Shown: piece after piece, positions 1 to 7,998 of the stretch
Layout of the letters: every line of letters starts with the position of its first letter
Position numbering within the stretch: position 1 is the first letter of the stretch
Source: an uncultured Paracoccaceae bacterium
Lineage (GTDB): Bacteria > Pseudomonadota > Alphaproteobacteria > Rhodobacterales > Rhodobacteraceae
NCBI GenBank assembly: GCA_947502145.1
Contig: CANMYO010000001.1
Location: 558,001-622,000, forward strand
Reading direction: 5' to 3'
DNA length: 64,000 bases
Made by a program: the position numbers and the translations under genes
Notes under the pieces: generated by a model
Databases searched by the model: none
What the model was told of the DNA's origin: nothing
Seen by the model: the letters and a program-made list of their open reading frames with translations, nothing else

Positions 1-831
1 GGGGTAGCGGCCTTTGTCGCAGCTGCCTGCGACTTTGTTGCAGATACGCCCCCCGACGGGGCAATCCTGATTGCGATCACCGGCGATGAAGAGGCCGACG
101 CGCTGGATGGCACAACAGCCCTGCTTGACTGGATGGACGCCAATGGTGAATCGATGACCCATTGCCTTGTGGGTGAGCCGACCAGTCCCAACCACATGGG
201 TGAGGCGATGAAAATCGGGCGACGTGGCTCGATGACCGCTTTTTTTACCTTTACCGGTGTGCAGGGCCATTCGGCCTATCCCGACCGGGCCCGAAACCCC
301 TGCACGGCCATGGCACAGTTGATGCATACGCTGGCCAGCAGGCCGCTTGACGACGGGACGGATCATTTTGATCCCTCGACACTGGCGATTGTCACGATGG
401 ACACCGGCAACGGGGCGACCAATGTGATCCCGGCGCAATGCAAGGCCACCGTCAACATCAGGTTCAACGACTCCCACACCGGTGCGGACCTGTCCCAATG
501 GCTGACGGACACGGCGGGGGCCGTCGCGCAGGCGGCGGGGATCAAAATCGACACCAGGATCAAGATCAGCGGAGAAAGCTTCATAACGCCGCCGGGCGAG
601 CTGTCTGATCTGATTGGCAGGGCAGTGCAGGCAGAAACCGGGCATACACCAGAGCTTTCGACATCCGGCGGCACCTCTGATGCGCGTTTTGTCAAGAACC
701 ACTGCCCGGTTGTGGAATTTGGTCTTGTTGGCAAAACCATGCATCAGGTCGACGAGAAAGTGCCAACCGCCGATATCACGACGCTGAAATCCATCTACCG
801 GCGGATTCTGGCGGATTATTTCGCCACTTAG
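1..831 (+). CDS. dapE: Succinyl-diaminopimelate desuccinylase, 5' end missing
   Basis: This M20-family metallopeptidase hydrolyses N-succinyl-LL-diaminopimelate in the cytoplasm, giving the diaminopimelate needed for lysine and peptidoglycan. The reading frame is open from base 1, so the start and the first metal-binding histidine lie outside the window. The visible part begins just before the catalytic GDEE motif (about codons 29-32 of the fragment). It continues through a dimerisation domain around [15 protein letters not shown] to the C-terminal GGTSDARF and [10 protein letters not shown] motifs, which carry substrate- and zinc-binding residues of DapE. The 276 visible codons fit a protein of about 380 residues. 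Family assignment is firm because GGTSDARF is DapE-like rather than ArgE-like. Confidence 0.95.
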   Translation, partial: GVAAFVAAACDFVADTPPDGAILIAITGDEEADALDGTTALLDWMDANGESMTHCLVGEPTSPNHMGEAMKIGRRGSMTAFFTFTGVQGHSAYPDRARNPCTAMAQLMHTLASRPLDDGTDHFDPSTLAIVTMDTGNGATNVIPAQCKATVNIRFNDSHTGADLSQWLTDTAGAVAQAAGIKIDTRIKISGESFITPPGELSDLIGRAVQAETGHTPELSTSGGTSDARFVKNHCPVVEFGLVGKTMHQVDEKVPTADITTLKSIYRRILADYFAT

Positions 832-884
832 AACGTGACAATAGACTGCAATGCCCCGGGGGTCCGGGGGCACCGCCCCCGCAT

Positions 885-911
885 GGGGTGGGTGGGCGGG
901 CCCACCCACCC
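885..911 (+). other. G-quadruplex motif overlapping an 11-bp perfect hairpin
   Basis: Bases 885-900 form four G-runs separated by single bases, a canonical G-quadruplex pattern. The same DNA makes a perfect hairpin: arm GGGTGGGTGGG at 886-896, loop CGGG, arm CCCACCCACCC at 901-911. No T-run follows, so it is not a standard intrinsic terminator. It sits between dapE and rnr, about 45 bases before the rnr start. Confidence 0.7.
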
Positions 912-956
912 AACAATTCCGATGACGCGCAGACGCCGCCATGTTAGGCGCAAGAT

Positions 957-3197
957 ATGACACGCATCCCCTCCAAGGTCGAAATCCTGCAATGGATCGC
1001 CGACAATCCCACCAAATCCAGCAAACGTGAAATCGCCAAGGCATTTGGCATCAAAGGGGCCGCACGGATCGACCTCAAGGCGGTTCTGAAAGACCTCGAA
1101 TCCGAGGGTCGTCTGCAAAAGCGCCGCAGCAGTTACCGCGATCCGGGCCAGCTCCCGCCGGTTTCGGTGATCGAAATCACCCATACCGACAGTGACGGCG
1201 ACCTTTATGCCAAACCTCTGGAATGGTCGGGCGAAGGCCCAGAGCCACGCATCCTGATGGTTCTGCGCGCAAGTGACCCCGCGATTGGACCCGGCGACCG
1301 CATCCTTGGGCGCCTGACCGAAATCCCCGGCGAAGACTACAGCCACAGCGCTCGCATGATCCGCCGGATCGGGACAAATGCACTGCGCATCCTTGGGGTG
1401 TTTCGCGCCGGGTCCGAAGGCGGCCGCGTTATCCCCATCGACAAGGGCAGCGACAAGCAATGGAGTGTTGCCGCCGGTGCCACTGGCGGCGCAAAGGACG
1501 GCGAACTTGTCGAGGCGGAACAGGCCGGCCCAAAGGGCCGCATGGGGCTACCCAAGGCCCGCATCATCGCCCGCCTTGGTGATCCCACGGCCCCCCGCGC
1601 CGTCAGCCTGATCGCGATCCATCAACACGGGATTCCCGATCATTTCCCGGATGAGGTCGTGGCCGCGGCTGATGCTGCCAGACCGGCCCCACTGGGCAAC
1701 CGCGTGGATTTACGCGACAAACCTTTTGTCACCATCGACCCTGCGGATGCCCGTGACCGCGATGATGCCTGTCTTGTAGAAACAACGGAATCCGGCTTTA
1801 CGATCTGGGTCGCGATTGCTGACGTCGCCCATTACGTCACACCGGGCAGCGCGCTCGATCGCGAAGCCCGCAAGCGTGGCAATTCCAGCTATTTTCCCGA
1901 CCGCGTTGTCCCGATGTTGCCCGACACATTGTCTGGCGATCTTTGCAGCCTGCATGAGCATGTCGATCGCGCCGTACTGGTCGCCGAAATGCAGATCGAC
2001 CCGCAGGGCAACAAAACCGGCCACAGGTTTCACCGCGCGATGATCCGCAGTCAGGGCAGTTTGGAATACGCGCAAGTGCAAGCAGCGATTGACGGCGCCG
2101 CTGACCCAATCACCGCGCCACTGCTGAACTCTGTGCTCAAACCACTTTACGCCGCCTACGACGCGCTCAAGACTGCTCGCGCCCGGCGCCAGCCGCTGGA
2201 ACTTGATCTGCCCGAGCGCAAGATCGAATTGTCAGACGATGGCAAAGTCATTGGCGTGAATTTCAAGGACCGTCTGGACGCGCACCGCCTGATCGAAGAA
2301 TTCATGGTGCTTGCCAATGTTGCCGCCGCCGAGACCCTGATCGCCCAAAAGACCCCGCTTCTGTTCCGCGATCACGAAGAACCCAGCCCCGAGAAGCTCG
2401 ACGCGCTGCGCGAGGTTGCCAACGGCTCTGGCCTGCAACTGGCCAAGGGGCAGGTCCTGAAAACCGCGCACCTCAATCGGCTGCTGGGACAGGCAGAGGG
2501 CACGGACCATGCGGAGCTGATCAACATGGCCACCCTGCGATCCATGACGCAGGCCTATTACGCGCCAGAGAACATGGGACATTTCGGCCTTGCCCTGCGC
2601 GCCTACGCCCATTTCACCTCGCCCATTCGCCGCTATGCCGATTTGATCGTGCACCGCGCATTGATCACCGCGCATGGATGGGGCGCGGACGGGCTATCCC
2701 CCTGGGACATCGAAAACCTGCGTGAGACCGGCGAAAAGATAAGTGCCACCGAACGTCGCTCGATGCTGGCAGAACGGGACACCACAGACCGCTATCTGGC
2801 TGCCTTTATGCAGGACAGAATCGGCACAGAGCTGACCGGCCGGATCAGTGGCATCGCAAAATTCGGCGTGTTTGTAAAACTGGACGAGACCGGCGCAGAT
2901 GCCATGGTGCCGATCCGCAGCCTTGGTGCGGAATATTTTCACTATGACTCAGAGACTCAGACCCTGATGGGGGCTGACACCGGCCGCGTCATTGGCCTTG
3001 GCATGAAGGCGCAGGTCAAACTGGCCGAAGCCGCGCCGGTGACTGGCGGCCTGATCGTGGAACTGCTGTCGCTCGAAGGGGCCACCCTGCCCAAGGGGCC
3101 GACACGCGGGCGCGGGCGCCCCGGAAAACGCAAACTGGGATCAGCCCGCAAGAAGGCCGCCAAATCCGCGCGCAAGGTCAAACGCAGGCGAAAATAG
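957..3197 (+). CDS. rnr: Ribonuclease R
   Basis: This 746-residue 3'-5' exoribonuclease degrades structured RNA and takes part in RNA quality control. The N-terminus (about 1-75) is a winged-helix-like segment, followed by cold-shock/OB domains. The RNB catalytic domain begins near residue 255 and contains DPADARDRDDA, the acidic metal-binding signature. An S1 RNA-binding domain (GRISGIAKFGVFVKL) lies near residue 630. The last 30 or so residues are a Lys/Arg-rich tail typical of RNase R. Length and domain order match RNase R rather than RNase II. The ribosome-binding site before the ATG at 957 is weak. The gene is codirectional with dapE but separated by 125 bases that include a stable hairpin. 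Confidence 0.96.
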   Translation: MTRIPSKVEILQWIADNPTKSSKREIAKAFGIKGAARIDLKAVLKDLESEGRLQKRRSSYRDPGQLPPVSVIEITHTDSDGDLYAKPLEWSGEGPEPRILMVLRASDPAIGPGDRILGRLTEIPGEDYSHSARMIRRIGTNALRILGVFRAGSEGGRVIPIDKGSDKQWSVAAGATGGAKDGELVEAEQAGPKGRMGLPKARIIARLGDPTAPRAVSLIAIHQHGIPDHFPDEVVAAADAARPAPLGNRVDLRDKPFVTIDPADARDRDDACLVETTESGFTIWVAIADVAHYVTPGSALDREARKRGNSSYFPDRVVPMLPDTLSGDLCSLHEHVDRAVLVAEMQIDPQGNKTGHRFHRAMIRSQGSLEYAQVQAAIDGAADPITAPLLNSVLKPLYAAYDALKTARARRQPLELDLPERKIELSDDGKVIGVNFKDRLDAHRLIEEFMVLANVAAAETLIAQKTPLLFRDHEEPSPEKLDALREVANGSGLQLAKGQVLKTAHLNRLLGQAEGTDHAELINMATLRSMTQAYYAPENMGHFGLALRAYAHFTSPIRRYADLIVHRALITAHGWGADGLSPWDIENLRETGEKISATERRSMLAERDTTDRYLAAFMQDRIGTELTGRISGIAKFGVFVKLDETGADAMVPIRSLGAEYFHYDSETQTLMGADTGRVIGLGMKAQVKLAEAAPVTGGLIVELLSLEGATLPKGPTRGRGRPGKRKLGSARKKAAKSARKVKRRRK

Positions 3198-3215
3198 TGC
3201 CAAAGCGATACCGAA

Positions 3216-3728
3216 TTATTCCGCGACGCAAGCGCCATCTTCGTAACAAATGATGTTTGGTTGGCCCGCCGAACAATCGCCGTTCATGCAAGCCACGGCC
3301 TGTTGCTCCATGTCCCGTGTGACGTTGTAGAAAATCGTCCCACCGCAAGCCGGGGCTTCGATCACCAGATCTGGTCCAACGACCTTAGCAAATATGATCG
3401 CCTCTTCGCCCGACGCGGCTCCGCCGCACCACGGGCCGACGCACAAAGTCTGGAGAGATACCGCCCGATTATATGGTGTCGTGAACCCATTGGTGTTCAG
3501 CGCAAAGCCTTCGAACCGCGCCGCAATCGGTGACGGAGTCCAGCCCTCATTCAGCATATCCGTCTCAGGCAGCAAGCGTTCATCAAAAGTCAGCGTTCCC
3601 TTGAGCAGATAGACAACCTCAGGCATGTTTTCAGCACGGGCAAAACTGTCGGCAATTGTTGGTTGCACACAAGACAACGCGGCGGCATCGCTGGCAATCA
3701 GCAAGAGCCCGGCAAGCAGCGATCTCAT
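3216..3728 (-). CDS. Secreted cysteine-rich hypothetical protein
   Basis: A 170-residue protein with a short N-terminal signal peptide (hydrophobic segment [10 protein letters not shown], probable cleavage after AAALS), so probably periplasmic. The mature part has eight cysteines, several near the C-terminus ([21 protein letters not shown]), suggesting disulfide bonds. I do not recognise a family. Its start codon overlaps the stop of rppH (ATGA at 3725-3728), so the two are probably translationally coupled. A functional link to RNA decapping is not obvious. Confidence 0.75.
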   Translation of the reverse strand: MRSLLAGLLLIASDAAALSCVQPTIADSFARAENMPEVVYLLKGTLTFDERLLPETDMLNEGWTPSPIAARFEGFALNTNGFTTPYNRAVSLQTLCVGPWCGGAASGEEAIIFAKVVGPDLVIEAPACGGTIFYNVTRDMEQQAVACMNGDCSAGQPNIICYEDGACVAE

Positions 3729-4228
3729 AACTTGCCCGCAAATTCAGTCAGCACCTTGGCATAAACTTCGCGCTTGAATGGAACGATATTGTCGACAAGC
3801 TGATCATTCGGCAGCCACTTCCATGCGGTAAATTCAGGATGCGCAGTCGCGATGTCTATCTGATCGTCGGTGCCGTGAAAGCGAAACAGAAACCACTTCT
3901 GTTCCTGTCCGCGATAACGCCCTTTCCAGATTTTCGGAACGATCTCGTGCGGCAGGTCATAGCGGATCAGTTCCCGCGCCTCTGCCTCCAGTGTCACCAG
4001 TTTTTCGGTCACGCCGGTTTCTTCCCACAATTCGCGCAGGGCCGCATCAAGCGTTTTTTCGCCGGGGTCCACACCGCCCTGTGGCATTTGCCAGGCGTCA
4101 GTGTCACGATCATTGCGTTGACCAACAAAGACGTGGCCACGCGGATTGGCCAACATAATGCCGACGCAGGGACGGTAGGGAAGCTGGGCGATATCGTCCG
4201 GGGTCATAAACGCGCCTTGATGTTGCAT
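3725..4228 (-). CDS. rppH: RNA pyrophosphohydrolase (Nudix)
   Basis: This cytoplasmic Nudix hydrolase converts 5'-triphosphate RNA ends to monophosphate, the step that licenses RNase E-dependent mRNA decay. The 23-residue Nudix box is visible as GGVDPGEK followed by REL and EETGV around residues 49-71. The N-terminal [21 protein letters not shown] and the C-terminal region match alphaproteobacterial RppH. The ATG at 4228 is preferred because AAGGAG lies 8 bases upstream; an in-frame ATG at 4207 ([12 protein letters not shown]) is an alternative. It is first in a two-gene unit with the secreted protein downstream. Confidence 0.93.
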   Translation of the reverse strand: MQHQGAFMTPDDIAQLPYRPCVGIMLANPRGHVFVGQRNDRDTDAWQMPQGGVDPGEKTLDAALRELWEETGVTEKLVTLEAEARELIRYDLPHEIVPKIWKGRYRGQEQKWFLFRFHGTDDQIDIATAHPEFTAWKWLPNDQLVDNIVPFKREVYAKVLTEFAGKL

Positions 4229-4276
4229 GGGTCTGCTCCTTGTCGTTTGACCGCAACATGGGGCAAAGGTCCAGCG

Positions 4277-4771
4277 CTATGCGATAACAAGCTGTGTGTT
4301 ATGCACTATCCGCGCCGCAATCCACTGCAGATGATCGCGCCGAAACGCAACGCAGCCTGCCGTTGGCCACCCCGGCCTGCGCCATTCATGTATGAAAATG
4401 GCCGAGCCTCTGCCCGGCGTTGCATCGGGAAAATTCCAATCCGTGAGAATCACCAGATCATACATCGGGTCTGCCCGGCGCATGACTTCGTGGGATTTTG
4501 TATAGGGCACGCGCACCAGCGAATTATAGGCCCTGTCCCCTGTCGCGTCAGACCATAGATCGCCGGGGCGGATCGGCTGCGCCCAAGGCCGGGGGGGCGG
4601 AATCCGGTCCGGTCGATACATCATGCCAACAATCCGGTGCACGCCACGTGGTGTGGCCCCATCGCCTTCAACCTTTTGTGCGGTGACACCGCTGCGCCCG
4701 ATCGTGCAGGGGAACCGCCGCCCCTGAAACCGCACACCCAACGGGGTCAAAACCAAATCTTGCGGGGTCAT
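4277..4771 (-). CDS. YkuD-like L,D-transpeptidase family protein
   Basis: A 164-residue protein carrying the C-terminal part of an L,D-transpeptidase (YkuD) fold. IHEWRRPGWPTAGCVAFRRDHL provides the conserved His and the active-site Cys in a [ST]xGC setting. Such enzymes form or exchange 3-3 crosslinks in peptidoglycan or attach proteins to it. No signal peptide is visible with the chosen start, so export would need another route or an upstream start. The ATG at 4771 is preferred because AGAGGAAGAAG lies directly before it; the frame is open further upstream (to 4933) but that part overlaps the divergent oxidoreductase gene. Confidence 0.85.
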   Translation of the reverse strand: MTPQDLVLTPLGVRFQGRRFPCTIGRSGVTAQKVEGDGATPRGVHRIVGMMYRPDRIPPPRPWAQPIRPGDLWSDATGDRAYNSLVRVPYTKSHEVMRRADPMYDLVILTDWNFPDATPGRGSAIFIHEWRRPGWPTAGCVAFRRDHLQWIAARIVHNTQLVIA

Positions 4772-4834
4772 CTTCTTCCTCTTTGCACATCGCTCAGGAC
4801 AGCCTATCTCCAATGCAATGCAGAAAGGAACCAC

Positions 4835-5791
4835 ATGCGGGCCCTTGTTTATGACAGTTACGGCGGACCAGCGGCCTTGCGCCTTGAAACACGTCCCGCC
4901 CCGATGCCCCGCCCGCATGAGGTGCAGGTGCACGTCATTGCCTGCGGCTTGAACCTGTCTGATTGGGAGGCGCTGACCGGCACGCCGCTCTATGCCCGTA
5001 TCGGCGGTCTGTTCAAACCCGCGACGCCGATCCTGGGGTCCGATATTGTAGGCGAGGTGACGGCATTGGGCCGCGATGTCCGAGGCTGGAACATAGGTGA
5101 TCTGATCTGGTCAGAGGTCATTTCGCGCCGGGGCGGATTCGCAGATGTGGCGAACCTGCCCGCAGACCGGATTGCAGGATTGCCAGCCGGACTTGACCCG
5201 GTGATCGCCGCCACGCTGCCGCAATCGGGTAGTATCGCGCTAATTGGCATGCGCGGGGTTCTTGCGGGGCAATCGGTGCTGATAAATGGTGCAGGCGGGG
5301 GCACCGGACCGCTGGCACTGCAACTGGCCAAATCCGCCGGGGCGCGGGTGACCGGCGTGGACTGCGCCGAAAAGGCAGCGTTCATGACGGCAAACGGGGC
5401 TGATCACACGGTCGATTACCGCGCCGAAGATTTCGCCGCCACCAGTCAAAAATACGACCTGATCCTTGACCTTGTCGGCACCCGCGAGGCTGCCACCGTT
5501 GCTGCAGCCCTGCGCTCCGAGGGGCGTTATTGGCTGGTGGGCGGCAAAATGCCGACACTGCTTTCGGTTCTGATTGGCGGGGCCATGCATGGCGCGTCCA
5601 GCGGGAAAAGCGTCGGCGTGCTTGCCGCGGATTGCACACCGGACATCCTCGATCAATTGGGACAATTGGCGCAGGAGGGGGCGCTCCGGCCGCATGTCGC
5701 GCAGGTGATTGGCCTGTCGGATATCCCCGCCGCCCTTGCCGACATCGGCGCTGGCAAGGTGTCTGGCAAGATCGTGTTCAAGCCAGACTGA
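4835..5791 (+). CDS. NAD(P)-dependent MDR-family oxidoreductase
   Basis: A 318-residue zinc-independent medium-chain dehydrogenase/reductase of the quinone-oxidoreductase-like class. The N-terminal GroES-like domain starts MRALVYDSYGGPAALRLE. The Rossmann fold shows INGAGGGTGPLALQLAK (about residues 150-166), the nucleotide-binding glycine motif. No structural-zinc cysteine cluster is seen. The start at 4835 is preceded by AGAAAGGA; the frame extends upstream to 4637 but that overlaps the divergent L,D-transpeptidase gene. The substrate cannot be inferred. It is divergent from the YkuD-like gene and convergent with ribA. Confidence 0.85.
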   Translation: MRALVYDSYGGPAALRLETRPAPMPRPHEVQVHVIACGLNLSDWEALTGTPLYARIGGLFKPATPILGSDIVGEVTALGRDVRGWNIGDLIWSEVISRRGGFADVANLPADRIAGLPAGLDPVIAATLPQSGSIALIGMRGVLAGQSVLINGAGGGTGPLALQLAKSAGARVTGVDCAEKAAFMTANGADHTVDYRAEDFAATSQKYDLILDLVGTREAATVAAALRSEGRYWLVGGKMPTLLSVLIGGAMHGASSGKSVGVLAADCTPDILDQLGQLAQEGALRPHVAQVIGLSDIPAALADIGAGKVSGKIVFKPD

Positions 5792-5808
5792 ACATTGGCG
5801 TTTGCACC

Positions 5809-5852
5809 ACGGGACGGCGGGTGGGGCGCCTTGCCCGGCACGGGCAACAGCG
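5809..5852 (+). repeat. Intergenic structured repeat, copy A
   Basis: Located 17 bases after the MDR stop and 12 bases from the ribA stop. It begins ACGGGACGGCGGG, continues GGGGCGCC, and holds a 7-bp hairpin (TTGCCCG, loop GCA, CGGGCAA at 5831-5847) followed by CAGCG. A second copy is at 17629-17671, where the hairpin arms differ but still pair. It may be a 3' UTR or transcription-end element, or a REP-like repeat. Confidence 0.6.
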
Positions 5853-5864
5853 TCACCCGACGTG

Positions 5865-6947
5865 CTACAACAGATGCCCCGATTTCGCGGCCTTTGTGGC
5901 CAAATAGGCGTGATTATGGGCATTCTCGCCAACCATCAGGGGGACCCGTTCAGCGACAGCAACTCCGCACCCCTGCATCCGGGCAATCTTGGCTGGATTA
6001 TTGGTCAACAGACGCACAGACCCAAACCCCATGCGCCGCAGGATATCGGCGCCGATCCGGAAATCGCGCTCATCGTCTTCAAATCCCAGCCGGTGATTGG
6101 CCTCGACAGTATCAAACCCCTGATCCTGCAAAGCATAGGCGCGCATCTTATTGGCAAGTCCAATGCCGCGCCCTTCCTGATTAAGGTAAAGCAGCACCCC
6201 TGCCCCTTCCTGCCCCATCTGCGCCAATGCGGCCTTGAGTTGTGGACCACAGTCGCATTTCAACGATCCCAGAAGGTCGCCCGTGAAACAGGCGGAATGC
6301 AGGCGGGCCAATACAGGCTTGTTTCGATCGGGCTGTCCGATCTCGACGGCGTAATGCTCTTCAGCGCCGTCGTCGGGGCGAAACACATGCAAGCGGCCTG
6401 CCTCTGACACCGACAGCGGCACCCGCGCGCTGATCACCGGTTGCAAGGGACTCAATGCTGCATCCAGCACCGCCGCAGCTGACACCGCCGTCAGGTTTTC
6501 ATCCGTCGCGACCTTCGCAGCATCCGGCAGGGGCAGAACCAGCACCGCGGGCAATAACCGCGCCGATTTGGCCAGCCCAATCCCTGCGCGTGCAAGACTG
6601 GCATCACCATCGCGCATTGTCGCAAGCGGCCCTTTCATCGGATTGCTCAAATCGCCCGCCGGGTCTGCGATCGCCTGGACCCACCGCAAGTTCGCATCGT
6701 CTGGCAGCGCGATCCGCGCCAGATCACCGTCATAGGCCCGCGCCTTGAGCGTCTCGGCCCGCCGGCTCGTCACCACAAGCGAAATAGCCCCCCCCAGCGC
6801 GCGCAGCGCCTCCAACCGGTCAGCGTCCAGTGTTTCAACCGCCAAAACCAGGCCGCTGGCGGGTCCTTTGACCATAACTGGCACGCCCATACGCAAATCC
6901 GCGCGGGCGCGGGCAATCAACTCTGTTACATCTGGCTTCAGTGACAT
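5865..6947 (-). CDS. ribA: GTP cyclohydrolase II with degenerate N-terminal domain
   Basis: This enzyme converts GTP to 2,5-diamino-6-ribosylamino-4-pyrimidinone 5'-phosphate, the first step of riboflavin synthesis. The C-terminal half (about residues 165-360) is typical GCH II: HSACFTGDLLGSLKCDCGPQL supplies the three zinc cysteines, and YLNQEGRGIGLANK the GTP-binding/catalytic region. The N-terminal 160 residues lie where bifunctional enzymes carry the DHBP synthase (RibB) domain. I do not see RibB's acidic EGD-type active-site motif, so this part is probably non-catalytic. The ATG at 6947 has GGGAAG upstream; a GTG at 6968 is possible. No FMN riboswitch is seen upstream. Confidence 0.93.
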   Translation of the reverse strand: MSLKPDVTELIARARADLRMGVPVMVKGPASGLVLAVETLDADRLEALRALGGAISLVVTSRRAETLKARAYDGDLARIALPDDANLRWVQAIADPAGDLSNPMKGPLATMRDGDASLARAGIGLAKSARLLPAVLVLPLPDAAKVATDENLTAVSAAAVLDAALSPLQPVISARVPLSVSEAGRLHVFRPDDGAEEHYAVEIGQPDRNKPVLARLHSACFTGDLLGSLKCDCGPQLKAALAQMGQEGAGVLLYLNQEGRGIGLANKMRAYALQDQGFDTVEANHRLGFEDDERDFRIGADILRRMGFGSVRLLTNNPAKIARMQGCGVAVAERVPLMVGENAHNHAYLATKAAKSGHLL

Positions 6948-7017
6948 GCGGCTTCCCGGAGTTTGCACCCCGTCATTTCGTGATTTTCGTGAAGAACTGA
7001 AACATTTCGCCTGCTGA

Positions 7018-7033
7018 TCACACGTCCGTGTGA
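7018..7033. promoter_or_regulatory. 16-bp palindrome upstream of the response regulator
   Basis: TCACACG-TC-CGTGTGA is a perfect 7-bp inverted repeat with a 2-base centre, 74 bases before the ATG at 7108. It sits in the intergenic region shared with the divergent ribA. The size and symmetry suit an operator for a dimeric regulator. The regulator is unknown. Confidence 0.5.
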
Positions 7034-7107
7034 ATTTTGTGCCCAGTGGCTTGTCCGATCCGTGTCTTCACCACATTTCTTTACACAACAGAACACTGGA
7101 GGCCACC

Positions 7108-7794
7108 ATGGCACAACTCAAAAAGATACTGCTCGTCGACGATGATGACGACCTGCGCGAGGCGCTGGGTGAACAGCTTCTGATGACCGAGGACTTTGAC
7201 GTATTTGAAGCCGATGACGGCGCAAGTGCGATGACCAAGGCCAAAGAGCAATTATACGACCTGATGATCCTTGATGTTGGCCTGCCTGACACGGACGGGC
7301 GCGAGTTGTGCCGCCTGATGCGCAAGCAGGGCGTCAAATGCCCGATCGTGATGCTGACCGCACAGGACAGCGATGCTGATACCATCTACGGGTTGGACGC
7401 TGGCGCAAACGATTACGTGTCCAAGCCGTTCAAATTCCCCGTTCTTTTGGCCCGCATCCGCAGCCAATTGCGCACCCACGAACAATCCGAAGACGCTGTC
7501 TTCCAGCTTGGGCCCTATACGTTCAAACCTGCCCAGAAGATGCTTGTCACGGAAGAAGACAAGAAGGTCCGGCTGACGGAAAAGGAAACCAACATCCTGA
7601 AATTCCTCTACCGCGCGACCGAAGGCGTTGTGGCGCGCGACGTGCTGCTACACGAGGTTTGGGGGTATAATGCCGGCGTGACAACCCACACACTTGAGAC
7701 GCATATCTACCGTTTGCGTCAAAAAATTGAACCAGATCCGTCAAATGCCCGCCTTCTTGTGACCGAATCCGGCGGATATCGTTTGGTGGCATAA
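7108..7794 (+). CDS. OmpR-family response regulator (CenR-like)
   Basis: A 228-residue two-component regulator. The receiver domain has the acidic cluster VDDDDD (about 9-14), the phospho-acceptor Asp in LMILDVGLPDTDGRE (about residue 56), a TA switch region and the conserved Lys in VSKPFKFP. The C-terminal winged helix contains LTEKETNILKFLYRA and THTLETHIYRLRQKIE, typical of OmpR-class DNA binding. The sequence resembles the regulator called CenR in Rhodobacter, which controls cell-envelope functions, but I cannot prove orthology. No histidine kinase is adjacent, so it is an orphan. The ATG at 7108 is chosen for its CTGGAGG ribosome-binding site; the frame runs upstream to 7030. Confidence 0.92.
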   Translation: MAQLKKILLVDDDDDLREALGEQLLMTEDFDVFEADDGASAMTKAKEQLYDLMILDVGLPDTDGRELCRLMRKQGVKCPIVMLTAQDSDADTIYGLDAGANDYVSKPFKFPVLLARIRSQLRTHEQSEDAVFQLGPYTFKPAQKMLVTEEDKKVRLTEKETNILKFLYRATEGVVARDVLLHEVWGYNAGVTTHTLETHIYRLRQKIEPDPSNARLLVTESGGYRLVA

Positions 7795-7883
7795 AGATTT
7801 ATGGCGCGCTGATTTCCTCCCAGATTCTGGCGCCATGATGCACCCCGGTGGCGGGTTGTTTGCCACCACCTCCCTGTTGGACT

Positions 7884-7913
7884 TGCCCGGGCAGTTTGCT
7901 CGGGCATTTTTTT
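7884..7913 (+). terminator. Intrinsic terminator after the response regulator
   Basis: TGCCCG (7884-7889) pairs with CGGGCA (7901-7906) and is followed directly by seven T residues (7907-7913). A second hairpin without a T-run (GGTGGC/GCCACC) lies just upstream, around 7845-7866. It would end the response-regulator transcript before the RTX genes. Confidence 0.85.
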
Positions 7914-7998
7914 GCGGGTCACAAATTCCAGACTATGAGCAACCGAATCCCTGCCCTATGGTCAAGATAATTAATATTTCGTTATCAGGGATTAGATC

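Noticed and set aside
6948-7107. Possible FMN riboswitch upstream of ribA
   Set aside because: The 70-160 bases available on the ribA side lack the conserved RFN-element sequence blocks.
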